Both the position numbers and the translations under genes were made by a program. The notes beneath the pieces were generated by a model. It ran no database searches, was not told the origin of the DNA, and worked only from the letters and a program-made list of their open reading frames with translations. This document shows, piece by piece, positions 45,684 through 57,087 of a DNA stretch of 64,000 nucleotides. Each line of letters begins with the position of its first letter. Positions within the stretch are counted from its first letter, which is position 1. This DNA is from Astrocystis sublimbata. Taxonomy: Eukaryota; Ascomycota; Sordariomycetes; Xylariales; Xylariaceae. Location: positions 310,001 through 374,000 of the forward strand of contig JAJNNY010000009.1 in NCBI GenBank assembly GCA_022453515.1, given 5' to 3'.

Positions 45684-47587
45684 ATGAAGACTAGCAGTAT
45701 AGAGCGTATAGAATCTGAACCCTCATCCTTCTCGGATGGTGATGAATTAGAAGCATCTTGTTGACTATCTCGCGAACCCGAACTCCCTAGTACAAGCCTT
45801 CTTCTAGATCGAGTAAGATTCCACAAGAGGCACAATGAATCAGAAGCAGCGAGTGAGCTCAAATCATCATGGCTCTCCACGCGATATGAAACAGTGGACA
45901 AAGAAACGCGTTTGGTATTGCGTGAGCATGAAATCAATGCCCTGAAAGTTGAGCGACCCCTATTAACGGTATCCAACAGCATCAATGTCTAAATGGGCCC
46001 TTTAATGACCGGCTCGACTCGAATTGCCCCAATTGCGGGCTTCGCCGGTGTGGTCTTTGCAAAGAGGAGGGCTTGCCAGAGGAGGGCTTGCCAGATGTGG
46101 AGGGAAAGCACTCTGATATATCACCTCCACAAGACCCAGAGCCTCACCACCGTGCGGCTCTGCATATGACCACAGGTCATGTACCTCATGGTTACCCGAG
46201 CGGAGCCGCAACACCATTCGACTACACTGTCACAGAGAATGCAAATTCTAATTTCGGACTCACAAACTTGTCATCGGTACCTCAGCCGCGGGGGCCAACA
46301 CACATCCCTGGTACCAATGATAGTATCACTCCCAGTGCCCAATACGAAACCATTCCACAACAGACTGATGAATTCACATCGGAAGAGTGGCATCTGGGTA
46401 GCTGCGAGGGTGGGTATGTACATGGATATACTCACGAATACTTCCATGATACCAATTTCGCGGGCACCCAACTATCTCATGACCCTTCTCGGCTCATATC
46501 TGACACGGACATTGATCGTATTCTACGATCTACAAGCGAGACAGCCGGTTTCAATACTGGAGGGTTGCAGAGTACCCAGAGCCCCCAACAGGAGCACGTT
46601 GCCGCCGGTATCGATGTCAGTGTAACTGATGCGGGATGGCAGTCTCAGGCTTTTGCCATGCCCCCATCTCCCGGTGAGATGACGCTAGATGCATTTCCAT
46701 CAGCCTACCCAAATTTCTTGGAAGATATTCCCACACAGTACCCTGTGACTTGGGAGAATCAGCATCAATCTGGACCATCTTTTTCATGGATATTCAACAA
46801 CGACTTTCCCGTACCATTCCACCCTCAACTGCCCCCTGCGGACTATCAACCCCATCAAAGCCTTCCCCTGTCCCCCCCTTCAAGTACCCAGTCAATCGAT
46901 GCCCACAAGCTCCCCAGCAGAGATCGAGTCACCAGAAAGCCCTTCAAACAAGATGAATGTTGCAAGCCTGGAGCAAACCAGCGATTTGCTTGTCACTTCT
47001 ACAAACGCAATCCTCAGCTGCACATGGCTTGCGCGCCCAAGAGTTTCGCAAACATCGGCCATCTGCGGCAGCACCTAGACAAATGTCACAAGCTCGGTCC
47101 ACACCATTGCCCGACGTGCTGGGCGGTATTTGACTCCGCTGATCAGCTGACCAACCACGCTTCCACCACCACCGCACGATGCATACCCAAAGGTGGTATT
47201 CCTGTGGACGATTTGCGCACTTTCCCAAAAATAAGGATGACTGTGGAAAATAAATGGTACTGGGGTTGGCGTCAGTTGTTCGGTGAGGCCGCTGTTCGTC
47301 CGCAATGTCCTTTCTTCCACCCCTATGAGGACGTCAATGGGTGGAGGAAAGACGGCCCTAGCCCGCCCAGGTCCGATAGCTCAGGGAGAGACCTGATAGA
47401 GAACAGTAGAAGCCCGGACCATACCAACTACGCGGAGGATGCCTCATTGCCGATGCCGCTTGGCTGGCAGGCCGATGCTCTACGGGGCATGAATGGGGGC
47501 ATTGTCGAACTGCAACCGAAGCCTCTCGGTATCGATATCGGCATTGCGCCGTCTATGCAACCGAGTGGTATGGATCTCGATCGCTAA
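45684..47587 (+). CDS. Fungal C2H2-type zinc-finger protein (5' exons tentative)
   Basis: The 3' exon from about 45981 (acceptor CCAACAG, after an ATTAAC branch) to 47587 is firm. Upstream coding pieces are inferred: ATG 45684 with MKTSSIERIESEPSSFS, and 45804 to about 45912 with RVRFHKRHNESEAASELK, joined by introns with acceptors CTTCTTCTAG and CCAACAG. The protein has an N-terminal Cys cluster (SNCPNCGLRRCGLCKEEG) and a long Ser/Pro/Gln-rich middle. The C-terminal module FACHFYKRNPQLHMACAPKS, with GHLRQHLDKCH and HHCPTCWAVFDSADQLTNH, is the fungal C2H2-like domain where fingers are degenerate. It is probably a nuclear regulator; targets unknown. A 15-bp direct duplication (EEGLP twice) lies near the start of the last exon. 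Confidence 0.68.
46065..46094. repeat. Tandem 15-bp duplication GAGGAGGGCTTGCCA x2
   Basis: The unit is repeated exactly back to back and in frame, giving EEGLP twice in the C2H2-type protein. A perfect copy suggests a recent event. Confidence 0.9.
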
Positions 47588-47907
47588 TCAGGGGATTGTA
47601 ACCATAACACGTCCAAAGGGATTTCGAGGGGGCTATACATGGCCAAGGCTAGCTGGGTTCTCAAGAAGATATGTTCTGACTTCTATGAACGAAATTTGGC
47701 CATCTACATACATATACCCTTTGCTTTTTTAAGTGTATAGGCGGATGCATTTTGATTGGCTCACGAGGCGCATCTGTTCTTTGCTTGATTTTCGACTTAC
47801 CATTTCCCTATAGGTAGTATATAAAACGAAGACTTCCTACTCATGATGCCCAAATCGCGAAAAGACCCAAAAGCTACAGTACAGTATTACGATCCATGTG
47901 GTAGGGG
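47588..47907. other. Convergent 3' intergenic region
   Basis: 320 bp between two convergent genes. T-rich, no ORF; probably the two 3' UTRs. Confidence 0.5.
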
Positions 47908-49075
47908 TTATTGAATCCATGATTTAGAACGAAAGTCATTGATTGATTCCAGAAGCGTTGATGACGACGACTGGGGCATTTTGGTCGGCAGTGAAGGAGT
48001 CGGGCGTTGATGTCCAAAATGAAAAATGGTCGTAGGTTCGCCGAGATCTGTTTTGACAACAGAAACTCTCGCCACCGATCCAGTGTATGCGGACCTAGGA
48101 CGAAGTCCGGGAAGTCTGGGAAGAGGCTTCTTTAAATTCTTAGCGTATGATGGCTGTTCCGGTCCCGCCCCACCGAAGATGTATAACTCGCTATTATGCA
48201 GCTCGCGTGCATAACACGAAATGTTGGAAACTTGAGACAGGCTGTGTTTGGAAAAGACTGAGAGTGCGGTAGTGTACAAAGCGGTACTCGTCAGGGACAT
48301 CTGCGAGAATTGATATATCGCCTTGCTGTAAACATGGGAGTCCTCGAGGTCATCTTCGAATGTGAAGTGTTTCGGCAAATTTCCTCTTGGTATTGAGGCG
48401 CTTTGCCTCGAGGCAATGGATCGGCGTATATCATCTACCGAGACAATGTCTGATCGTGCTCCCACGACGACCGAGCCTTCACGCTTCAGGTTGCGTATCC
48501 GATTAGCAAGGTCTCTATTACAGTCCAACATCTGTTCAACGAGAGCACCCAAGTTTTGCGTGCAGCTTTGCGCTTCTTGCAATGATTTGCTAGAAAGCAT
48601 TAGCTAATTGGGTCATTGAGAGAGTAGACCTTGAAGTTATGCCATACGATTGGATAATGGTCAACATAAGCGTCAGTGACGACTTATGGTTCTGTAACCT
48701 CTGAAGGAGTGAATTGAGCTTGTTCCCCCGCCTCAACCATTTGATGCGATCGAAAACTCCCATATCCTCGTTGACGTTCAGTTCTGTGAGTGTATACTGG
48801 AGATCGGAGTATGTTGTAACACAGCCAGTCAATGTCGCAAGCAATATGTCTAGCTGGAGCAGGCTGCTTCTGTCGGGATCTACTTTCTGACGATCGCAAA
48901 GGAAACCCTGGAGTTGACCCAACGCGGCCGATATATCTGTGACCTCGAGCATGATGGTTCGTGCCAAGGTCGGAGGGTTTTCCCACTTACCTAGCGCAGC
49001 GAAGAGCAAGGCTGTCACCTTGCCGCCCGCAGCGAGGAGACCTGCAACTGATGCTGCTACGGAGAGAGGGTCCAT
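47908..49075 (-). CDS. Protein with fungal STAND-associated N-terminal module
   Basis: Exons complement(48630-49075) and complement(47908-48589) give 375 residues. The start MDPLSVAASVAGLLAAGGKV is the hallmark of a fungal N-terminal domain often placed before NACHT/ankyrin or lipase modules in NLR-like proteins. Helices follow (SALGQLQGF-like, then NKLNSLLQRLQNHKSSLTLML), a pattern expected of a helical bundle. No nucleotide-binding domain or repeats follow. The second exon is Ser-rich and ends without a domain I know. So this is a stand-alone version of the module, possibly a partner or regulator of NLR-like proteins, or a truncated relic. The intron (40 nt, GTCTAC...CTAG) is very short but in phase. 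Confidence 0.7.
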
Positions 49076-50459
49076 TGCGAAAATGGTGATATGGAAAAAC
49101 TAGTCGAGCCTTCATTAAAACAGGGATAGAAACAAAACAACGAAGAAGTTGAAGAGAGCAAAGACAAGCTTTAAAGCCTGGTAAGGGGGCGAGAAGTTGC
49201 AAACGGATTTAGGGAGCGGAGCAACAAATACCACCCACCCCATCACCCCCTTTACGAGTTACTTTTCGGTGAATAATAGCCCCCGGCATCAGCTACTGAA
49301 AGATAATATAGCTACCCAATAGCACTTAGTATCGTAGATTTTGAAGATACATGACGAACGAGCATGTAGCTGGTGCGCCTATCAATCAATCGTCGGTTCT
49401 ATTGCAAATTCCAATTGATTCAAGGACGTTATGACAGCCGTTTGGCTTATCCACCAAAGATATTGATCCACAATCTCGAAAAATACATTTTCTGTAGGTA
49501 ACATGTTACCAAGCAATAACTGCCTGTCTGCCTCGGTACGATAGGATCAGTTAGAATGCAGGTGGCAGAATTGTAATCGTATCACATAAATAGCCTACAT
49601 CAGCTTTCGGTGTAAAGCACTATAGTGAAATAAGGTAGGTATTGCTACCTGCCTACATGTCAACTTATGAGGAAGTGGATAACGTGAAGAACGCTGTGCC
49701 AACTTTGTGTGCCAACCTGCGGCCACGCGCTCCCTAATACTTAAAGTACCTATCTATGCAGCATAATTCAGCTCTACTGTGAGATGAAGCCAATCCTCCA
49801 ATATCGTCAACTACAATCGCAGTAAGGAGCGAAGGAACCGACACACCTGCGGATAGGTTAGCATCGAGGGTTTAGCAGAGTGCTCATAGTTCACAACCAG
49901 GCAAGAGTTGCGTATATAAGGGATGGGGAAGCCGGGCAAACCAAAGACACGAAGGAGTAGGGCACCGCGGGGCACGAATGGATTGTGAGGGCAAGGAACA
50001 ATGCAAGTGCATGTGTAGATGTTGAAACGTCAAGTTAGAGAATATTAAAGGGCTATGGTGTATAGTAGTGCCCCTCTGTAAATCAACCCATCCTCGTATC
50101 AATAAATGACCACAATGTTCTCCTGTCCTAGTCCCAGCCGACCAGAACCTTTTTTTTGACGAATGACCTTGTAAAACACGAGATGAAAGCAACCAATGAC
50201 CAAACCTTGACGCCGCCAACCAACCATTACCTCCCTTCCAGGACGGTATGCCGAAGAGCCGTGGATCGCAGATCGTAATCGAGACGGACATGAAGCGCCG
50301 GGGGGAAACGTCCTGTAAGTCGGATAGGGAACAAAAAATGAACCGAGGAATCGGAAGGCAATCAAGGGGCGGTAGCAATCTAGATACGGTGTTTTTCGCT
50401 TTCTAGAATTCGGATTGAGTATTAGCTTTGATCTGGTGACGGGTGTAGTAAAAGCAGCT
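49076..50459. other. Intergenic, 1.4 kb
   Basis: Promoter side of the gene ending at 49075 and 3' side of the KH-protein gene. An open frame at complement(49884-50378) looks like 3' UTR, with no family signal. Confidence 0.45.
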
Positions 50460-51997
50460 TTAGCTGGCCGCTTTTTGGTTGCTTAGCTCACCGAGTCGAG
50501 AGTACAACATGTAAAGTGCCATCCTGTTACACTCTTCCGTTCCAGTGATGGTCACAAGTCGTTCATTGCTATTATCTTGGGGTTCGTTGATTTTAATAAC
50601 ACTGCCACTGATCTGTCGGATTTCGTTGATCTTCTGGCCACCCTTGCCGATGATAGCGCCGACCATGTCATTAGGGATAAAAATCTGCTGGGTTAACGGA
50701 GCACCTGCTATTCCGCCGCCATGCATGGGCTGAGCCGGGGGGCCACCGTGATGCTGGGGACCGGGAACATGGCCGGCTTGATGAGGAGGCATGTGCGGGG
50801 CTGCACCGTACCCTCCAGCCTGAGGTTGGTAGTGCATGGCCACGTTAGGGTTGGCATGGGGAGCCGGGGCATGTGGGTTGTACGGCTGAGCATAAGGCTG
50901 CGGGGGATATTGCTGGGATCGAGGGTCTGGGCGTCGTCCGTAGTTCTCACGTTGACCGTAGTTGCCGCCAGCAGGCTGCGGGCTGTACGGGATAACTTGC
51001 ATCCCACCAGGCACCGCACCAGCTGGGCCGCCACTCCGAGTGGCATAGGCCGAAGCCGCTGGTCCTCCAAATCGCTCGTTGAGTTGTTCGAGGAGGGTAC
51101 TGCCAACGTAGTAAGTTGCGATGTGCACAGCGTCTGCTACGCCCATAACCACAAGGGAGCGTTCGCTGGAGAGCGGGAGGCATGAGTCAGATGCGTTGAG
51201 GCGAGCACCCGACGCATCTTGAATCTCACGAATGCGGATACCACCTTTGCCAATGATCGATCCTATGAGTACGTGTGGGATCAAGAGGCGCAGTGGATAT
51301 GTTTTCGACTGCGCACTCGATGCCTCGTCTAAAGGCTCGTTGTTCAAGGTGCGGATAATCAAGCCGAACGCCTACGCCGTGCTTATTAGCCAAATGACAT
51401 GTAGAGAAAGGACATGGCGCATCATCAAGAGACCTGACCTACCTTGGCAACAGCGTCAACGACACCGCTAACGGTCAAAATCCGCTCTACAGCACCCTTC
51501 TGGTAGTCACTGACGGTGCACTTGGCACCTGATAGCTTTCGGATGTTGGAAACGTTCTCACCACCCTTTCCGATGATAGTGGCCGCCTCTGGGCTCGATA
51601 TGACGGCTCGCACGTGGATCCAAGCCGTCTCATCCGCCACGTTGGCGGGTGTAGCTGTGGGCACTGCTGCTGTACCAGTCACAGATGGAGGGGCAGCAGC
51701 AGCCTTCTGGTCATTGGCATCGCCGACGATAGTATCGCCCTGCTCGTCCTTGGCGCCGGCCGGCTTCTCGTCCTCGGCGGCAGCCTTGGAATCGTCATTG
51801 GCTTCCTCTGATGGAGCTGGCACACTATCGCCATTACTCTCAGGGACTATGGGAAGCTCCTCGTCATTGTCGGCATTGATGACCTTGTCCAGAGCTGGTC
51901 GTTTCGCGTCCGGCTGGTCGTTAGATCGCGACGGAGACGACGCATCCTCAAGCGGACGCTTGGCGGGATTGGTGGGTTGTGTTGGAGAGGCCGACAT
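50460..51997 (-). CDS. Triple KH-domain RNA-binding protein (PBP2/HEK2-like)
   Basis: Binds RNA through three KH domains; fungal relatives (yeast Pbp2/Hek2, fission yeast Rnc1) affect mRNA localisation and stability and, for Hek2, telomere silencing. Exons complement(51443-51997) and complement(50460-51371) give 488 residues. The three GxxG loops are visible: TIIGKGGENVSNIRKLSGA (KH1, about 145-163), SIIGKGGIRIREIQDASGA (KH2) and AIIGKGGQKINEIRQISGS (KH3, near the C-terminus). Between KH2 and KH3 lies a Pro/Gln/His/Gly-rich low-complexity linker. The first 130 residues are acidic and Ala-rich. The intron has donor GTAGGT and acceptor GCGTAG, in phase 0. Start MSASPTQPTNPAKR at 51997. The gene is divergent from the CENP-K-like gene across 1.86 kb. 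Confidence 0.93.
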
Positions 51998-53858
51998 TTT
52001 GTTCCTAAGTCTGTGGGGGGAAACTGAAGGGACTATCACGGAGTATTGTAATGTGAGGTATGCCTTCAAAATTTGTCGAAATCTTGTGATTGAATTCTGT
52101 TTATCGACTGTTGCCTATCTACACCTTGAAGTTTCTTCGTAGGAAAACGTGCAGGTGCAAGGGCTCGGGGCGGGATGCAGACGGTAAGGCACAGGCAGGC
52201 AGGTGGAATGCTTCAGTACGTGATTCAAGGCTCGGATCGAGATGAATGCGACGAGGTCGATGTAGTGACAGGAGTGGTCGATGCCGTCGGGTTGGGTTGG
52301 GTCGGATCAGGTCGGGTGATGACGACGGAGAGGAGACGTGCAAATCTCGCTGGATTCAGCCGTTCGCAGAGGCCAGCGGTGAGGATTGAGGAGTGATGCT
52401 GTCTGAAGGCCGGGCAAGTTGGGCAACTGAAGGCGTTGCGGTGGGCTGGGTGAGTGGGAAGGCAGAACAAAGTTGAGGTGAGAGAGCGCGAGGCGGAGAA
52501 GACGAGTCAATCTGGTGGTCAAAGGTAGGCTCCCAAGAGGTGAGAGGATAGATATGTCTACCGTGGGTATGGTGATGGATGAGATGAACTCAAGCGGGCG
52601 GGTGCCGAAGCAGACGAAGGTGCGTGTTGGTTGAAGGTGAGTAGAGTAGAGCAGTGTGGCTGGAGAATGTGTGTTTGCGGCAAGGCAGTGAGTGGGTGGC
52701 CAGTACCTGTGTAGGTACGGGTGACGTGTTGGACTGAGATGAGATGCGCGGGTGAGTGCGCGGGAAGAGTGAGCGAGCACTGGTGGAAACTGAACTCTGG
52801 ACTTGGACGTGACTTGACGACGGGAGGTGAAGCAGACCTTCAAACCTGAGGTTTCCGTCAGGCGAACCGCAACGGCCGCGAGCAACTGCAAGCTGCCGAA
52901 TGTCCCTTTTTCTTCTCAACTAAAGCACGCGTGCCCGTTTCTCGCACTGGTCAGTTGCCTAGGTACCTAGTTGGAAAGCGTGTGCCAACTGTCCCGGATG
53001 GCGATGGAGATCGCGATGGCAGTTGCGATGTAGATGATCGCAGTGTTGGATGCCGCGATGATGAGCGCTGCAGTGAGCTGGAGCTGTCTGTCACTCTGAG
53101 TTTTGTTGTTGAGCAGGTGAGGTTGGAACAGGGCTGGCTCGAGTCGGTCAGAGAGAGCTAGTAGCTGCCTTACCTAGCGACCGGTGCGTGAGCTCCCTGA
53201 GATACCTGCTGAAGGCCCCTAGTATTTTATCCACTGATACTACTGTGGTGCGCTAGTATGCATCCAGGCATATCCTATTTCAGACAGTGTGTACGTATGA
53301 ATCAAACCCATCTATATACTGTAATCACAGACACCGTTTGCAATCAGCCACAGGTCTAGGTACATTCATTCACTGAGTAAAGGCCCTTGAGAGATACAAG
53401 CAGACACATCCGAGACCTCGCAAGTACCGTAGAGGTAGCCAGTCCAGATATTGGAGTAAAACACAAGATGCATTGGTAAGGAAGTTTGGCTCCTCTGGCT
53501 GTTGCGCACGGTCAAGCAATGCCAATCTTAGTATCATCAAGTTCCCCATACTGTAGAACAAGATCTGATGGAACATGCCCAATTCTTGGCAGAACCCTGC
53601 GTCCACTGTGGAGATTACACAGGTGACAGTCTAAGCGTCAAGTTGACTTGAAGTGTTACTAATCAAGCTCCGCTTACCCTCTGCGACAGGTGATAGCACC
53701 TGCAAGTATCTATCTCAAAGTGAGAGCGAGGTGAGCCCCTGGCTCTAAATTCCCATGGTACTGGTTCAACCCAGCATCTGCCACGGTCGTTTCCGGCGTT
53801 AGGTTGTCGGTAACAATCTGGGGAAGCTCGGGTCCCGAACCCCTGTCAGGAGACAACC
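51998..53858. promoter_or_regulatory. Long divergent intergenic region KH protein / CENP-K-like
   Basis: 1.86 kb. Read on the - strand, 52140-52910 is strongly pyrimidine-rich, with many CTCC/CCATC runs. This is consistent with a long 5' UTR, perhaps with an intron, of the KH-protein gene. TGCCTAGGTACCTAGTTGG at about 52957 is one of the recurrent palindromes. No coding exon supported. Confidence 0.45.
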
Positions 53859-54933
53859 ATGGCTTCCTCAACACATGAAGCACGTCGGATCGACGACGAC
53901 GATGACGACGGGTTGCACACCAGAAACCTCGATCAGACACTGCAAGAACTCCAAAGCCTTGTAAACGAACATGAAGATGCATTGAGAAAGGTATGTAGAA
54001 GGCATGTTGTTTTTGTTGTTGACCGTGATGCTGATTGGCTCACAGTTGCGCGCTGCTCCCAAGAGCCATGGGGGCCGAGGTCTCCCTGCAACGGCACCGT
54101 TAGAGATCATGAAGGCAGCGTATGATGAGCTGGCCTCTACGACGCCCTATCTGCCATTTCCCGACTCTGTGCTTCCCGCCCTGATCGCGCTTCGCAGAAC
54201 TCATCAAACTGTAGAGGAAACCAAGGAGTATCTGGTAACCCGCACTGAATCTGTCAAGGACACGGAAAGGAAACTGGAAGCTGCAAAGACAGATTTTCGT
54301 AACGACCAGGCGCTTGCTCATAGCCTTCGAGGCCGCATCCAATCATTAGAGGATGGCTTGGAGTCTCGCATGGAAATGGGACCCGATGACATTGCACGCG
54401 AGAGGATTGACGAGCTGAAACGGAAAAGGATAAGATACGACAAGGAGACGTCCAAGCTGCTCAAATCCCTGAGGAAATTCATCGACAACAACCTTGCCGG
54501 GATGCTTGCTGCGGAGGACCTCGGTGGCCCGGTTGTTGGTGACATGATGGACATTGACGATGGTGACTTAGCGGCAGGCTTCAACTCCCAGGGACGTGTG
54601 AAGCCCACCAAGGCAAAGCCCGAGGAAGACAAGCGGCAAAGACGCATCGACGAGATATGGGGCCCCAATGATGAAGAGGAAGGGCACAGTCGCAGGGCTG
54701 AGGCGAGAGACAGGAATGAGATCACCGCCGCCGGACAGGAGATGCGGGATCTATCAGAAGAACTTCTCAACAGTCTCACTCACTCCGAGGGCGACAGCTC
54801 GGCAGCTTATGTGCAACTCCCCAAGGAGTCTGCCGCGGCGAGGTTTCTCGTACGGGCGAAAGTGGCACAGTTTCACCCAAGGGATTCTAGCAGACTACGG
54901 CTCATTGACTTTGGCAGAGAGTTGGACGACTAA
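53859..54933 (+). CDS. CENP-K/Sim4-like coiled-coil protein (tentative)
   Basis: Exons 53859-53990 and 54046-54933 give 339 residues. The protein is mostly helical and heptad-like (NLDQTLQELQSLVNEHEDAL; TKEYLVTRTESVKDTERKL; SLRGRIQSLEDGLESRME). A conserved-looking block, LLKSLRKFIDNNLAGMLAAE with DLGGPVVGD, follows, then a basic/acidic hinge (DKRQRRIDEIWG). I associate LRKF(I/V)D..LA.MLAAE.LGGPVVGD with fungal kinetochore proteins annotated as CENP-K (Sim4/Mcm22), part of the inner-kinetochore CCAN complex, but this is recall and could be another coiled-coil family. The intron has donor GTATGT, branch GCTGAT and acceptor CACAG. Start MASSTHEARRIDDDDDDG at 53859. Confidence 0.6.
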
Positions 54934-55355
54934 ATTGGAGGGTTCTTTGCACACCTGTTGAAGGAACACACATGGCAGCCTTCCTAGGTAATTTCTAAAC
55001 TGGTAGACTCTCTGTAACCAGCGTGCTAGCAGACTGTTTGACGCTGCTGGCCGTTCTCGTTCCAGCCACTTGCACAGTGCTCATGACACAAACGCCCAAC
55101 GTGAAGCCAATTCGCCAATGGAAGTTGTCGAGTTGGCGTCAGCCCCACCCGTCTTGCTATCAGCTCTCATTAAGGTCCTACCTAGATGGAACGCGTCTAG
55201 GTAAACGGTAGACGCGCATTTCGCCATGCATCAGCTACTGGCTCCACGTCTCCCACCTAAACGCATTTCCACCGCCAATTCACCCACACCCCACCACCTG
55301 CGTTGTTCCTCCGTCAAGAATTGCCGTTTACCAAAACATATTTGACATCTATACC
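54934..55355. other. Intergenic, 0.42 kb
   Basis: 3' region of the CENP-K-like gene and dUTPase promoter. C-rich toward the dUTPase start. An inverted CTACCTAGATGG...CGTCTAGGTA pair sits at 55178-55204. Confidence 0.4.
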
Positions 55356-56010
55356 ATGACCACAGATTCCGCTACCTCTCCCCCGAACTCACCCCCTTCG
55401 AAAAGAGTCAAAACCAGCAACGACAACTCTATAGCAGCCACCATGGCCGAAGGCAGCAGCTCCAGCGTCGCCGTTCCCCAGCTCGAGCAGGCCCCCTCCC
55501 TGTTGATCCAGAAGCTGTCCGACAAGGCTCGCCTGCCCACTCGCGGCAGTGCCTTCGCCGCAGGCTACGACCTGTATGCGTCGCAGGCCACCACGGTGCC
55601 AGCTCGGGGCAAGGTGCTTGCTGACACCGACATTGCTATCGCCGTTCCGGCCGACACCTGTACATTCCCTACCCCTCCCTTCACGCCTGTCTGCCCAGTT
55701 TTTCTCTCGCCGTAGCCGTCGACCATGCTAACAAGAGACGGAAAAAACAGATGGCCGCGTGGCACCTCGCTCGGGACTCGCATCCAAGCACTCCATCCAG
55801 ACCGGTGCTGGCGTAATTGACGCCGACTACCGGGGCCCGGTCAAGGTCCTTCTCTTCAACCACAGCGACGTAGACTTTGCCGTGGCCGAGGGCGACAGAA
55901 TCGCGCAGCTTATCATCGAGCGCATCTACACCCCCGATGTAGTGGAAGTCGCCCAGTTGGAGGCGAGCGTGCGCGGCGCCGGTGGCTTCGGAAGCACTGG
56001 GACGAATTAG
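55356..56010 (+). CDS. DUT1: dUTP diphosphatase
   Basis: Hydrolyses dUTP to dUMP, keeping uracil out of DNA and feeding dTMP synthesis; homotrimer. Exons 55356-55659 and 55751-56010 give 187 residues. All five motifs are present: AGYDLYAS (1), [10 protein letters not shown] (2), [11 protein letters not shown] (3), GDRIAQLI (4) and the C-terminal [10 protein letters not shown] (5). The first 45 residues are Ser/Pro-rich with SKRVKTS, a possible nuclear signal. A second in-frame ATG at 55443 (MAEGSSSS, context CACCATGG) would start a shorter form near the usual family start, so two isoforms are possible. The intron has donor GTACAT and acceptor AACAG in phase 1. Confidence 0.96.
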
Positions 56011-57087
56011 AGGCTGATGCATGCAATACCCACCTCTTCCCGTCCCTCCTGGAACGAGTCGCACGCTCCTGCCCACATTAGATACGAGACGAGTGACGAT
56101 ACCCCGCACGACTTTCAACCTCAACAGTTCTTGATCATTGTTGAGGATTACTACCTACTCCATCGATGATCAATTGCGCAGTCTTGCGGTGTGCATAAAG
56201 AGACTTCTCTTGGTTCGATACGAGTATGATCCTCGCCGGCTAGAAAGGCCTAGAAAAGTGTGTCCACCATAGAATCTCGACCTGAACATTCCGACTTGCA
56301 TTCCCATACCAGGAGTCCTTCGTAAGGGTGTCGACGGCGTTTCAACCAAATTCGCGCGATGGGATATAGAAGGCATTTCTTATCCTCGAAGACTTGGCAA
56401 AAACAGAAGGGGGGTATCACGCATTGGGCACTGGCAGGTTTTGATGTGACTGCGCAAGGGTACCTTTTTGGCGTGGCTAAATTACGATGGTACCTAAGGT
56501 AGTCAGTCCTTATGAAGTTTCTCGGAATTTCAGATCAAGCTTCCAGTGTTTTGGTTGGCCGTCATGATACAAGGATAGAACTCGATCCCGCTAGAAATAG
56601 ATAGATTTGAAGAACGACTTGATGTGTTGAGCCGCCAGGACAGCAACTACGTCCGCTCCTCGATTACACTGCGTGTGCAAGCTCATGTGCCTTGAATGTG
56701 TAAACCTCCCCCCTATTACTATCTCATAGCTGCTTCCCAAAAGCGTTGTTCCGACACCGTGTATAGATTGAAGTCTCGTGAACTTCATGATGAGGTTTCA
56801 ACCTCCTCGCACCAATTTATATGACAAGTACATTGTCACCCACATCGTTGCATTGGGCGCATGTCGAAAACCGTAGGTAGTACTTGATGCCCAACATTTT
56901 TTCTAAAATCATGGACTCCCAAAATCTATAGGTATGATCCAACATAAGCAATCTTGCCCAAACATGGATATGGATATAGTAATTCATTATATAGAATTCT
57001 ATAAAGCAAGCAACTCCTTTCCCACAACACGGTAATTTCTATCCATCTATGCAGAACCCAAGAATTACATCGCATTCTCTACCTACA
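56011..57087. other. Convergent intergenic region, 1.1 kb
   Basis: Between the 3' ends of the dUTPase and pyridoxal kinase genes. No gene; long for a convergent pair. GGTACCTAAGGTAG lies at about 56490. Confidence 0.45.

Noticed and set aside
49884..50378. 164-residue open frame on the - strand
   Set aside because: Lies where the KH-protein 3' UTR is expected and shows no domain.
52307..52919. Overlapping long - strand frames upstream of the KH protein
   Set aside because: Pyrimidine bias opens two frames at once; sequence is Ser/Pro/Leu/Thr-rich without motifs, as expected of a leader.
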